Assembly (NCBI GenBank): GCA_028571685.1
Contig: CM053142.1
Span: 198,020,796-198,084,795, forward strand
DNA length: 64,000 nt
DNA from: Heterohyrax brucei
Taxonomy: Eukaryota; Chordata; Mammalia; Hyracoidea; Procaviidae
Direction: 5' to 3'
The stretch's first letter is position 1; every line of letters starts with the position of its first letter. Positions 1 to 10,774 of this stretch are shown in pieces. The translations under genes were made by a program, and so were the position numbers. The notes beneath the pieces were generated by a model. The model was not told where the DNA came from. It saw only the letters and a program-made list of their open reading frames with translations, and did not search any database.

Positions 1-284
1 GCCTGGCTGAATGGGAGGCGACCTCGTCATGTCGCAGGCACGGGCCATGTGTGTGGAGCACTCTAGGGAGGAGACAGTGTGGGAGCAAAAGTGCGCCTCC
101 CCTCCTGGTGTGGCACAGCATGCCACTGGCTGTTGGTGGCCCCTTAGTGGGGTAGACAGTGGATCAGATGGGACAAGCTGTCACTGATCTGGATGAAACC
201 AAGGAGCCTACAGAGAAGGGAGTGCAAGCCATGGGAGAAAAGAAGGATAAGGCTGCAAGATGATTGCACAGAGGTCCCCCTGGA
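1..284. other. Unassigned left edge
   Basis: No gene or repeat was recognised here. The segment precedes the first copy of an ERV leader-like sequence, so it may be more ERV-internal sequence cut off by the window edge. Confidence 0.3.
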
Positions 285-430
285 GGGACCCTGAGGCCAA
301 TGTGGGTGGACAGCAGTGCGTGAGGTACATAAACGACCAGAGCTACACTACTGTCCCCTGGGTCTTACCACCCTGTGCAAGTAAGTGCCCCTTTTGCTGG
401 GTGGACCTGCCGAGGCCCGTTACCCACAAA
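285..430 (+). repeat. ERV leader-like segment, copy 1
   Basis: This stretch is closely similar to 1335-1460, which follows the LTR-like block at 460-1330; both contain the run ccaatgtgggtggacagcag. The same sequence therefore lies on both sides of one LTR. That is expected for LTR-leader-LTR-leader remains or for a segmental duplication. No long open frame is present. Confidence 0.5.
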
Positions 431-459
431 GGCCTCTATGAGCAGAGCTATATGCCTAT

Positions 460-1330
460 GTGATGATGAGCAGACGCATTTCACCCTTGACATGGTTTTT
501 TGGCGGACTCTTGCTAATGATATTTTGCACCCTAAATAAATCTTTCTCAAAAATACCCTGTCATCTCCTGACTCTAGGACCAAAGAAGATGCTTTCTGAG
601 AAGGGTTTTACAACTCCCTCTGCATAATGAGTTCTGACATAACACACCCAGCCCAGGAATACTGAGGTCGGCCCAGCTCCGCTGGCTTCCCCTAACTGCA
701 CTTCCCCCTCCACATGTGAAACATGAGATTACAGGAAAGCCTCTGGGAAGCTTCCCAAGGACAACACTCCACACAACTTTTAGAAATAGACATCTCATTC
801 CCTACAGCAGGAAGATAGATAGGCTCCCACGTTTATTGTATTGGTATGACAAATGAATAAACACTAAAGAAATATCCTTCTTAGAACAGCTTAAGGTTGG
901 GGGACGGTAGGCACTTACTATCCTCACAGAGAAAGATAAAATAAAAACATAGGAGGAGCACATGCAGACAGCTAAATAATGAAGCTTTGAGGAGTCTACC
1001 CTTCTTTCTGTGCTCTTGACCTTGAGGCATGAATAGAACCATTAAGCTCAAAGCATAACTTTGTTTTCACTGTCAGTTATCACCACAACACACCTGCCTC
1101 GGGCCATTATCTAGAAGGCCCTGACAATTAACAAGAAAAAGGAGACCAGGAGGATTCAGTTTCTTGCTAGCCAGTAGCTTACGTGATGGAAAAAATAGGG
1201 TGAAAACCACGTCACCTCAATTATAAAAAATAAAGACAGACCTTAGCGGGCTGCCATTCTTCAGACTTCTAGTTGTCTCAGTCTCATTTCTCTTTGTTTC
1301 ACCGACGCCATGCCCTCTGTTTGTGGTCTC
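460..1330 (+). repeat. ERV LTR, 5' copy
   Basis: A non-coding block of about 870 bp that aligns by eye over its length with 12600-13480 in the same orientation. Shared stretches include the ttagaacagctt and gggggacggtag segments and the end region. Each copy has a TATA-like box near its right end (ttataaaaaataaag near 1222). Same orientation, about 12 kb spacing, and retroviral pol in the same orientation between them fit the two LTRs of one provirus. Boundaries are approximate, and the terminal TG/CA and TSD were not located. Confidence 0.55.
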
Positions 1331-1334
1331 GAAA

Positions 1335-1460
1335 CCCTGGGGCCAATGTGGGTGGACAGCAGTGCATGAGGTACCTAAGCCACCAGAGCTACACTAGTGT
1401 CCCTGGGTCTTACCGCCCCATGCAAGTAAGTGCCCCTTTTGCTGGGTGGGCCCACCCATC
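1335..1460 (+). repeat. ERV leader-like segment, copy 2
   Basis: This is the second copy of the 285-430 sequence and sits directly 3' of the LTR, where a retroviral primer-binding site and leader would lie. No clear tRNA match was identified. Confidence 0.45.
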
Positions 1461-1829
1461 CCTAGGAATCAGGTCACAATACATTGGTCAAGAACAAATA
1501 AGCAGTAGGGGCTGGCTCTGATTGATATTGGGGCTGAGTGCTCTTCTGTGGGAACCTTGAGTGGTATCTGTGACCCCCCCCCTTGGCAATTGATGGCTCT
1601 GGGGGACAGTCAGACCTGTGTATGCTGTGTACTGCTAACCCTGCGGGGGGGATGGATGCCCCCAAACGATCATGCTTGTACTTCCTCAGTACTAGAATGC
1701 GTTCCGAGAGTGGCTGTTCTCCTGGGGCTGATGTGGACCATGTCTGTGCGAGAATTCTGACTCTGAATGAGCAGTCCTGAGGAAGGAGTGCAGCCTGTAA
1801 ACCAGTGACCCTGTCCCCGTGATGAGGAA

Positions 1830-2235
1830 TGGTGGTGATCAAGCAGTGGAAGTTACCTGGAGAATGTGAGAAAATAAGTGAAAAGTTTTTGGAATTAAAG
1901 AGAGTGCATGTCCCACGGGAGGCCCAAAGTGCTTTTAATAGCCCTGTGTGGCAAGAAACTAGATGGGTCCTGGGGTGTAACTGTAGACGACAGGGAATTA
2001 AACAAACTGACCCCTTGTACATGCATCCTGCATCCCAAACATAATTTTCTTGTTAGAAATCCCTACTAGAGACCTGGGTGCGTATCAAGCTGTGTCAGAT
2101 CTGACCAGTGCCACCTTTAGCATCCCTGTAGCCCTGTCTCTCTAGGACCAGCTTACCTTCACCTGGAGGGGACACCAGTGGACGCTTCTGGAGCTTCTGC
2201 AAAGATGGCTACATAGTCCCACTGCTGCCCAGATC
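1830..2235 (+). pseudogene. ERV pol fragment: reverse transcriptase, N-terminal part
   Basis: Conceptual translation shows the retroviral RT fingers signature (a FNSPVW segment near 1935-1960), then the WxLG/TVD region with a frameshift near 1975. A WRGHQW segment near 2165-2190 follows. The frame is broken and non-functional. It stops where the GT-rich array of the RTE element begins and resumes after that element at about 5770. The provirus runs on the + strand between the LTRs at 0.46 and 12.6 kb. Sequence from 1460 to 1830 is probably ERV-internal, but no domain was recognised in it. Confidence 0.65.
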
Positions 2236-5200
2236 TGTCAGCGTGGTGCTGTGGTGTGTGTGTCACTGTGGTGGTGGTCAGCGTGGTGCTGTGGCGTGTG
2301 TGTCACTGTGGTGGTGGTCAGTGTGGTGCCGTGGGGTGTGTGTGACTGTGGTGGTGGTCAGCGTGGTGCCGTGGGGTGTGTGTGACTGTGGTGGTGGTCA
2401 GCGTGGTGCCGTGGTGTGTGTGTCACTGTGGTGGTGGTCAACGTGGTGCCGTGGGGTGTGTGTGACTGTGGTGGTCAGTGGGGGGGGGGTCAGCGTGGTG
2501 CCGTGGGGTGTGTGTCACTGTGGTGGTCAGTGTGGGGAGGGTCAGCGTGGTGCCGTGGGGTGTGTGTCACAGTGGTGGTGGTCAGTGTGGTGCCGTGGGG
2601 TGTGTGTGACTGTGGTGGTGGTCAGTGTGGTGCCGTGGGGTGTGTGTGACTGTGATGGCAGTCTCTGTGGTATTGTGGGGTGTGTGTTACTGTGATGCTG
2701 GGAGCTACGCCCCCAGTACTCACATACTACACAGTCAGTCGCGCTAACAGGTTTCCACTGAGCTTCCAAACTAAGATGAACTAGGAACAAGGACCCAGAG
2801 GGCTACCTCTGAAAAGAATTAGCAAGTGAAAAGCTGACCGATGGTAGTGGAATACTGTCTGGTAATAGTGCTGTAAGATGTGCCCCTTAAATTGGAAGAC
2901 ACTCAAAATACTCCTGAGGAGCAGCTGCCTCCGTGAAGTGAAGTCGACCTTTATGATGCGGATGGAGTCAAGCTTTTCAGAACCTTCATTCGCTGATGTG
3001 GCACCATTCAAAATGAGAAGAAACAGCTGCAAACATCAATAATTGGAACATGGAATGTACAAAGTATGAATCTAGGAAAATTGGGAAGTATAGAAAATGA
3101 AATAAAATGCATAAACATCTACAGTCTATATATTAGTGAGCTGAGGTAGGCTGGTATTGACCATTTTGACTGAGACAGTTGTAAGGTCAAAGAGGAGGAA
3201 TGGTGTTGCCTTTAGTCACAGAAGACATTTCAAGAGCTGTTCTGAAATATAGTGAGGTCAATGATAGGATAATATGTACATGCCTACAAGGAAGAGCATT
3301 TAATATCACCATCATTCAGATTTACACCCCAACCATTAAGGCTAAAGAAGAAGACACTGAAGATTTTTACCTGCTTCAGCAGTCTGAAATTGATTGAACA
3401 TGCAGTCAGGATGCATTGGTAATTACTAGTGATTGAAAAATAAAGGTTGGGAACAAAGAAGGATCAATAGCTGGAAAAGAGGGCCTTGGTGATAGAAACG
3501 ATGCTGGATATCCCATGAGTGAGTTTTGTGAGACCAACAACTTCAGTGCAAGTGCATTTTTTCGTAATTGTGACTGTACACGTGGACCTCACCAAATGGA
3601 AAACATAGCAGTTAAGTTGACTACATCTGTGAAAAAAGAGGATGTAAAAGCTCAGTATTTTCAGTCCGAACAAGGCCAGAGGCTATCTGTGGAACAGGCC
3701 ATCAATTGCTCAGGTTCAAGTTCAAGTAGAAACTGAAGAAAATTAGAACAATTCCATGAGAGCCAAAGTGCAACCTTGAGTGTATCCTCTATCTCCTCTA
3801 AATTTAGAGGCCATCTCAAGAACAGATTAGACATGTTGAACACTAGTGACCAAAGACCAGATGAATGTGGAATGACATCAGAAACATCCTACTTGAAGAA
3901 AGCAAGAAGCCATCAAAAAGACAGGTAATAAAGCCAAGTCCAAAACAGATGTCAGAAAAGAATTTGAAACTTGTCTTGAATGGCAAGTAGCTAATGCAAA
4001 AAAAAGAAATGATGAAGTAAAAAGAGCTGAACAGAAGATTTCAAAGGGCAGGTTGAGAAGAGTAAGTATTCTAATAACATGTACAAAGAGCTGGAGAAGA
4101 CAGAAAACCAGAAAGGAAGAACATGTTCTAAATTCTGAAGCTGAAAGAACTGAAGAAAAAGTTCAAGTCTTAAGTTGACAATATTTAAGGATTCTATAGG
4201 GAAAATATTAAACGACGTGGAAAGCATCGAAAGAAGGTAGAAGGAATACACGCAGTCACTGGACCAAAAAGAAAAGGTCCATGTTTGGCCATTTCAGGAG
4301 GTGGCAGTGGCACAGGAATGGCTGGCACTGAGGAAGGAAGTGGAGGCTGCAGTGAAGGCACTGGTGCGAACAAGACTTCAGGAACTGACAGGGTGCCGTT
4401 GGAGATAGTTCAAAAATCAGACGCCACCCTGGAAGTGCTCACTTGTCTGTGCCAAGAAATTTGGAGGACAGCTACCTGGGCAACTGACTGGAAGCGATCC
4501 ATATTTATACCCATTCCAAATGATCCACTCGAATGCGGCGATTATTGAACAGTATCGTGAATGTCATCTGTAAGTGACGTTTTGTTGAAGATCCTTCAAA
4601 AGCAGCTGCAGCAGCACACCAACAGGAAACTGCTGGATGTTCAAGCGCGACCCGGAAGAGGATGTGGAGCGAGGGATATCATTGCTGATGTCAGGTGGAT
4701 TCTGGCTGAAACGAGCATACCAGGAAGCTGCTTACCGAGGCTTGCGACTGCGTGGATCATGACACTTGATGGATAATTTTGGAAAGAGCAAGAATTTCAG
4801 AGCACTTAATTGTGCTCATAAAGAGCCTGTACATACATGAAGAGGCAGGCCCTGGAACAGAACAAGGGGATGACTGCGTGGTTGAAAGTCAGGCCAGGTG
4901 TGCATCCAGGCTGTACCCTCTCACCACACCTGTTCATTTTTCAGGCTGATTAAATGACTTGAGAGGAAGAATGGGGCATCAGGAATGGAAGAAGACTCAT
5001 TAATCTGCGATGTGCAGTTGACACAACCTTGCTGGCTGAAAGTGACAAGAACTTGAACCACTTACTAATGAAGATCAGAGACCACAGCTTTCATATGAGG
5101 TATGCCTCAGTGTCAAGAAGTCTCACAACTGGATCATTAAGCAGCATCGTGATATGGGGAAAGGATTGCAGTTTTCAGGAACTTTATTTTACTTGAATCC

Positions 5201-5757
5201 ACAATCAGCAGCCATAGAAATAGCAGTCTTGAAATAAACACACTGCACTGGTCAAATACACTGTCAGAGACCTCTTAAAATGTTGAAAAGCAAAGATACC
5301 ACCTTGAAGACTAAGTTGCACCTGACCCCAGACATGGTGTTTTCAGTTGTGCGTGTGTGAAAGCTGGATGATGAATAGGGAATACAGATGAAGGAGCAAT
5401 GCCTTTGAATTATGGTGTGCAGGAAAGGTATTGAATATACCATGGGCTGCCCAAAGAAGGAAGAGATCTGTCTTGGAAGAAGTACAACCAGAGTGCTCTT
5501 AGAAGCAAGGATGGTGAGACTGTATCTCACAGACTTTGAACGTTTTAAATCAGGAGGGATCAGTCCCGAAGACCCTCATGCTTGGTAGTGCGTCCACGAG
5601 AAAGGCGAAGACGCTCAAAGAGGTGGGTTGACACAGTGACTGCAACAGTAGCTCCAGCGACTGGGAGGGTGGCGCTGGACCAGTCCATGCTTCCTTCTGT
5701 GGCACACAGAACACCGTGAGTTGGGATGGATTCTGTGGCTCCTGTCAGCAACTGCTG
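2236..5757 (+). mobile_element. RTE/BovB-type LINE, nearly full length (RTE-1)
   Basis: A non-LTR retrotransposon copy inserted in ERV pol. It has a 5' UTR with a tandem array (2241-2695), an endonuclease region from about 3030, RT from about 4430, and a C-terminal part ending near 5550. The 3' end near 5757 carries the AfroSINE-like gagttggg tail. RT motifs visible in translation include a FIPIP segment near 4506 and decayed equivalents of the family's central RT motifs around 4600-4960. Stops and frameshifts throughout make it inactive. The region from 2700 to 2850 matches the 5' UTR of the copy at 54505-57310. Confidence 0.8.
2241..2695 (+). repeat. GT-rich minisatellite, 40-bp unit, in RTE 5' UTR
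   Basis: The motif gcgtggtgcygtgg starts at 2241, 2281, 2321, 2361, 2401 and 2441, giving an exact 40-bp period; later copies are irregular through 2695. Sequence immediately 3' of the array matches the RTE 5' UTR of the copy at 54.5 kb, so the array lies inside that UTR. The long open frames here arise only from the repeat and are not genes. Confidence 0.85.
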
Positions 5758-5984
5758 CCGTGGTGTGTTGCCTAGCAATCATACTCCTCCCCTTCCCTCA
5801 TGCAGTCCATTGGTTTCCTGATGCTGATGACCTGTGTTCACTGCTGAGGGCGTTTCTTTGCTCTAGGAGTGTCTAGATGCTCTAATCAGCCACCCACGGG
5901 AGAGGATGGGCTGGGCATCCCCACAAGATGTAAGGGCTGGGAACGCAAATCAATCAAATTCCTGGGGACGTCTGGTAAGATCCC
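5758..5984 (+). pseudogene. ERV pol fragment: RT, thumb side
   Basis: Just before the solo LTR the translation reads a KFLG-type segment near 5956-5968, the conserved landmark that follows the RT palm in retroviruses. The pol sequence continues after the LTR at 6503. This places the fragment downstream of the 1830-2235 RT piece in the same provirus. Confidence 0.55.
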
Positions 5985-6497
5985 TGCTTCAGTCAGCTAG
6001 TGCTGCGCTAACAGAAATGCCACATAACAAAGAAAGGTTTATTCTTACACAGTCCAGAAGGCTACAAGTCCAAATTCAGGGTGCCCAGTCCAGGGGAAGG
6101 CTTTCCTCTTTGTCGGCTGTGGAGGAAGGTCCTTGTGTTGCGTCAGTCTTTGCTCAGGGTGCATCTCGGCACAGGAACCTCAGGTCTGAAGGATGGGTCC
6201 TGCTCTCAGTGCTGCTTTCTTGATGGTGTGAGGTTCCGAGGTCTCTTCTTGCTTTCCTTTCCTTTCATCTCTTGTAGGATGAAAGGGTTAAAGGTGGTGC
6301 AAGCCACACTCCAGGGAAACTCCGTTTACAGTGGAGCAGGGAGGTGATCCGATGAAGGCATTTACAGTCCCACCCTAATCCTCTAACATACAGCACAGGA
6401 AAATCACAAAGTGGGGGACAATCATAAAATATTGGGAATCATGGCTCAACCGCATCGCTACACGTATTTTGGGGGGGACACAGTTCAATCCATGAAA
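5985..6497 (-). mobile_element. Solo LTR, MaLR-like family (copy 1)
   Basis: A 513-bp LTR on the - strand, flanked by a 5-bp TSD, atccc, at 5980-5984 and 6498-6502. In LTR sense it begins tttcatgg (normally tgtcatgg) and ends near ctgactgaagca. It interrupts ERV pol. The same family occurs at 7021, 18302, 23156, 47323, 59017 and 61007. Confidence 0.85.
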
Positions 6498-6502
6498 ATC
6501 CC

Positions 6503-6611
6503 TGTGTTGCCTGAGGCCACAGTTGATAATATACAAAGTTTACCTTGCCCTAAGATGCCAAAGGAAGTGCTGCCTTCGTGGGTCCTGGATGTTATTTACA
6601 TCTATAGATAG
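6503..6611 (+). pseudogene. ERV pol fragment: RT thumb/connection
   Basis: Translation from 6503 continues ERV pol after the solo LTR, with a short open stretch around 6510-6600 (LPEATVDNIQ). An antisense AfroSINE ends it. No stop separates it in frame from the preceding fragment once the LTR is set aside. Confidence 0.5.
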
Positions 6612-6772
6612 ATAAAACCATTGCCATCAAGCAGAATCTGACTCTTCAGCACCTCTGTAGGACAGAGTAGAACTGCCCCATGGAGTTTCCAAGGAGGGCC
6701 TGGTGGACTAGAACTGCCGACCTTTTGGTTAGCAGCCTTAGCAGTTACGCATTACACCCCCAGGATTTCACG
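6612..6772 (-). mobile_element. AfroSINE
   Basis: In reverse complement it has the family's order: tRNA-like head, then gctaaccaaaagg, cctccttggaaact, atggggcagttctactctgtcc, and a gagtc-type tail. It is inserted in ERV pol. Confidence 0.85.
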
Positions 6773-7020
6773 TGTTTAATGCTCAGGAGGCCCCGTGTCT
6801 GAGACCGCGCTGTGGACTGGCATGACAGGGTTGCCCCCTGTGATCAGAGTCTTGAACAGCAGCCGGTTCTCCAGAAGGTGAAAGTGCTGGCTGCACAAGG
6901 GAGAGTGCTGGGCCCAGTACAGGGAGAGTGACATGTTAGGGGGACAACACCCAGGACCTCTTCGGCAGGGCCTTGTGGCCAGCTCAGGCTGAAACCAAAG
7001 GTCTGTGGGTCTTTTGGTCC
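6773..7020 (+). pseudogene. ERV pol fragment: connection / RNase H start
   Basis: This lies between the AfroSINE and the second solo LTR. Its last codons (a W-F/W-S-Q-L run split at 7020/7491) read straight across the LTR insertion. That is the evidence that the LTR landed in a continuous pol frame. Confidence 0.5.
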
Positions 7021-7490
7021 TGTCTTTGTCATCGAGTGCTGCTGTAACTGAAATGCTACAGGTGGATGACTTCAACAAAGGGAAATTTATTCTTCACCAT
7101 CGAGCAGGCTAGAAATCCACATTCCAAGCTGCAGCCCCAGGGGAGGCCTTCTCTCTGGTGGCTCTGGAAGGAAAGCCTCACCATAAGACTTCCCTTGGTC
7201 TGGGAGCTTCTCAGTGCAGGAACTTCAGGTCCAAAGGATGTGCCCTGCCCCTGGGGGCTGCTTTCTTGAGGGTGGGAGGTTCTCCACTCTCTGCTTGCTT
7301 TCGTTTCCTTTCGTCTCTTGTAAGACAGAAGGTGGGACAAGTCACACTCCAGGGAAACTCCCTGGGTCAGGGTCTTAGAATTCCACCTTAACCCTCTTAA
7401 CATAAACTTATAATCAGAGAATGGAGGACAACCACACAGCACTGGGAATCATGGCCTAACCAAGATGTCACGTATTTTCAATCCATGACA
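7021..7490 (-). mobile_element. Solo LTR, MaLR-like family (copy 2)
   Basis: A 470-bp LTR flanked by a perfect 5-bp TSD, ggtcc, at 7016-7020 and 7491-7495. On the + strand it begins tgtctttg and ends ccatgaca, so it lies on the - strand. Its interior matches copy 1 (caacaaagg and tttattctt motifs). Confidence 0.9.
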
Positions 7491-9330
7491 GGTCCCAGCT
7501 GCGAAAGCGGCAGAAAACTGATCCAGTCCCGTTGAGAGACAGTCAGTCCCCTTTGATGCTCTCAGCCATGCAGGGCCATTGATAGGGCAAGAGGTGTCAC
7601 CCTTCACACAGCTTTGCCCATAAACAAATGGGACAGTGGGCTGTTCCCCGGCTCACCATCACCTCTTGCCACAACATCTCCGCTTACCAAGTGGCATGAA
7701 TATCGGCACCAACAGAATGCCCCTTGTGTTGGTCCATAGTCCCAAGAGGTACAGGCTGTACTTGGCCCAGTGATACATCAGGGTAACCCCTCAACACAGG
7801 CTAGCGTGCCACCTGGACAGCCTCCCTTCTCCTCCAAGAGAGGTCCTAGAAGGTCTGTAGTCATCAGACATCAGGTACACAGATGAGTGTGGCCAAGGTA
7901 TGCCAGCACTGTGAGTGGCAGTGGCTGTGTAGGCCTCCACTAGTACCATTTGGTTTGACACTGGCTCAGGACAAAGCCACCAGTAACTGACTTGGGGGCT
8001 GCTCAGTGGTTACCACCCACGAACCCTGCCCTTAATGCTGTGTGTGGACAGCTGGGTGGTAGCTTGTGGGCTGTGTTGTTAGGCCAGGGGCATCAGGAGC
8101 AGTGGACAATACAGGGTAAAGTCCGGTACAGGAGAAACTTGTGGCAGGTCATCTTGGATCACCTCTGTACTCAGGATGCTGACCAGTTTTTCACGTGGAT
8201 ACTTGTTCCCCACTCCCCCTGCCAGGAAACCAAGAAGCAGATGTTACAGCACAGTGCATCCCAAGGAGAGCACTGCCTACCAGAGTCACCAGGAAAGTGA
8301 GCACCGTTGTGCTTGCGTTGGGGGAAAACAGCCAGCAAGGCGGGTAGAGCAGTCAAGTGCAGTGATCTGGTGGGTGCTGTACACAGCTGCTCCATGTGCT
8401 CACGCCAGTGCCCAAGACATCTGCCACACAGCCCAAGGACAACACACAAGGAAACACTGCTAGTGATGACCCAGCAGGTCGATTTTATAGGGCCTCTCCT
8501 CCCTGGTGTGCTGCAGCTGGTGTGGACACTGTCACCGGCTTGACACAGGCAGTCCTGTGTAAACGAGCAAACCGGGCTGCTACAAGGGGGTTACAAACAT
8601 TGGGTATTGTGTGGGGGATACCCTTAAGGATTGACAGGGACCAGGACAAACTTCATAGGTCACGAATGGGCAGCTGAGAATGAAGTAGAATGGCATTACG
8701 ACCCGCCCTGCAATCCCCAGGCCGCTAGTGTGATGGAAGGGGAGAAGAGTGTCTTAGAACAGCAGATTTGAGCCCTTACAAGCAGGACTTGCACAGCAGG
8801 GTGTTCCTGAGGCTTTGAGGCTGATAAAAAAGACCCTAAGGGGCTTCCTGAGGCTTTGAGGCTGATAAATTTAGCCCCATAAGCCAGACTAGAAGCTGTG
8901 AGTGACCCTCCAGTAACAATCACAGTGATGTCACAAACTCTGGAAGTGTGTCGAGCAGTGTTGTTGCTGGAAAAAAGTAGCATTGTCTTCTGAATGCCCC
9001 AGGACCTGGCACTGGGAAGTGGAACCATCTCTTGGAACTTGTCTCGGGTTCCCCTGCTGGGGTGGATTGATTACTGTGCCCCTCTGGAGGAGGAGGAGGT
9101 CCCCAGCTCTGTTTGGACAGCCACTCGGCACCCTGTAGCACAGAGGGCCTCGCAGCCATGCTTTGCGTGGAAGGAAAGGCAGCCATACCAGGACTGGGAG
9201 TTGATTTCCTCTTCTGATAACGTCCCACCGCCTCTTAGGCGACCTCCACAGGCCAGTGTGCAGGGTACACTCAGCAGGGAGAATGCCTGGAGCAGCCAAT
9301 GTGCTCAACATCCAAGGGCAGCTGCTAATG
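7491..9330 (+). pseudogene. ERV pol remnant: RNase H and integrase
   Basis: The segment contains RNase H-like sequence (about 7860-8170) and a Cys-containing zinc-binding-like stretch near 8380. Integrase core landmarks follow: a VDFIGPL segment near 8476, a VDTVTGL segment near 8524 and a degenerate D-Q-G region near 8640. The post-core stretch 8650-8930 has stops and a small direct duplication (cctgaggctttgaggctg at about 8810 and 8848). From 9000 to 9330 a stop-free frame could be the start of the next region, but no env feature was recognised. The fragment is not functional. Confidence 0.65.
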
Positions 9331-9344
9331 TGACCCCGATAGGA

Positions 9345-9540
9345 GACTTCTCCCTCTTGTTACTGTGCCATCGAGTCCGTTTCGACTCCGAGTGACTCTG
9401 TGCACTACAGAACGAAACCCTACCCGGTCCTGTGCCGCTCCCACTGTTGTTTTTAGTCTTAAACCTGTCGTCAATCCATTGAGGTTCTTCCCCTTTTTCA
9501 CAGACTCTCCACTCTGCCAAGCATCACTCCCCTTTATACC
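9345..9540 (-). mobile_element. RTE LINE 3' fragment
   Basis: In reverse complement it reads the RTE C-terminal coding end and 3' tail, with a gcttggcagagtgg segment and the gagtcgaaacggactcgatg tail. Compare the 3' end of the copy at 32515. Confidence 0.7.
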
Positions 9541-9786
9541 TGCTAAACACCTATCTCTCCCACTGCAGGCACAGCCTACTCTGCTTTCTTCCCTTCAAGG
9601 CTGCCAGCCTCTTCCCGGGTGGGCTTAGAGCTTCACTCAGTCCACAACAGAAGCAGCCGTGGGTCTGGGGACAGCTGCCTTCCCAAATGCCGAAGGCATG
9701 CCTTTGAGCGTGGAGGCCCTGGCCGTGGCTGACAAGGCAGCCCTCTCGTTGACATGGTATTTTGACGGGTTTTCATCTTCTCCTAG
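9541..9786. other. Unassigned, possibly ERV internal
   Basis: No repeat or conserved domain was recognised. It lies inside the inferred provirus and may be decayed 3' pol or env. Confidence 0.3.
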
Positions 9787-10205
9787 TGTCTTAGTTTGGG
9801 CTCTTTAGAGAAGCAAAACCAATGAAGCCTGATTGTAGAGGCTAGAATGTCCCAATTCCATGAATTAGAATAGAGGCTTCTCCCAACTCATGTAGCTACA
9901 AGGCTGGCAGATCCAAGATTGGCAGGTCAGAGAGCACAGGGCTCGTGCTCACAGGCTGTGAGGATTGATGAATCCCAAGATTGGCAGGGAAGCTAGTAGC
10001 TCAAGTCCCACAGGCTGGAGGTCAGATGAATGTGAAGTGGCCAAAGGATCCAGAGGCAGCAAGAAAGCCAGAAAGCCTGCTTATGCTGGGATTCAGGCCA
10101 TGCCCCCAAGGACTCTCCCTTTCAACTTACTGGCTGCCCGCAGCAGATCCCATCATGGGGATGATCACACACAGGCACTGGGAATCACGGCTCAGCAAAG
10201 TTCAC
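9787..10205 (-). mobile_element. LTR-like element, second type
   Basis: It begins tgtcttagtttgggctc, as expected for a MaLR-like LTR read backwards. It contains internal near-duplicates (caagattggcagg at about 9916 and 9976). No clean TSD was found, so the right boundary is approximate. Confidence 0.45.
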
Positions 10206-10630
10206 GTATAGTCGTAACTGTCAGTGAGACTGCCTGACCCTAACTGCAGTTCCCAGCTGCCTGACCAGACAATGCTCTGGGCTGAACTCCTCGTCATAGG
10301 CAGCGTGGATGGGAAGCATAGAGACAGACCCCCCAGCAGCCTGGCCCCCAGCTCCCATTGGTGCCAAAAAAAGAAGCAAAGCAGTACCAAGTCCTGGGAT
10401 GTCTGTGACCTATTTTGGACACTGAACTGCATGTCAGTTTGGTACCTAACCGGAGCAGATGTTCCATCTGTGCAACATTTGAAGTAGCATTTAACAAGAG
10501 TCACAAGTGGGACTGTCTCCAGCAGATTGATCAGGGCCGCTTGTAGGAGAGGTCTTAGCCAGTCACCCAGGCCAGCTAAATAGATCTGAGAGCTGTGTTT
10601 GTCCACGCTTACGGATGTACATGGAAAACC
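10206..10630. other. Unassigned ERV-internal region
   Basis: No recognisable coding domain. Open frames here are short and on both strands. Confidence 0.3.
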
Positions 10631-10631
10631 C

Positions 10632-10770
10632 ACGGGCGCGGTGGTTGAGTGCTGTGTCTGCTAACCAGGTGCTCCTTGGAAACTCCATGGAGCAGTTCTA
10701 CTCAGTCCTGTAGGGTCGCCGTGAGTCAGAACTGACTCGATGGCACTGGGTTAGGTTTTTTTTTTTTAAA
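10632..10770 (+). mobile_element. AfroSINE
   Basis: A copy with the order gcggtggttgagtgctg, ctgctaacc, gctccttggaaactcc, gtagggtcgccgtgag, gactcgatggcactggg and a T-rich end. The middle is shortened after ctaacc. Confidence 0.85.
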
Positions 10771-10774
10771 TGTA

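Noticed and set aside
1474..2022. 182-codon - strand frame
   Set aside because: Antisense to the ERV RT fragment and leader; no domain.
2243..2695. 150-codon open frame with VVVVS/CVCHCGGG-like periodic protein
   Set aside because: It is a direct read-through of the 40-bp minisatellite; several frames are open for the same reason.
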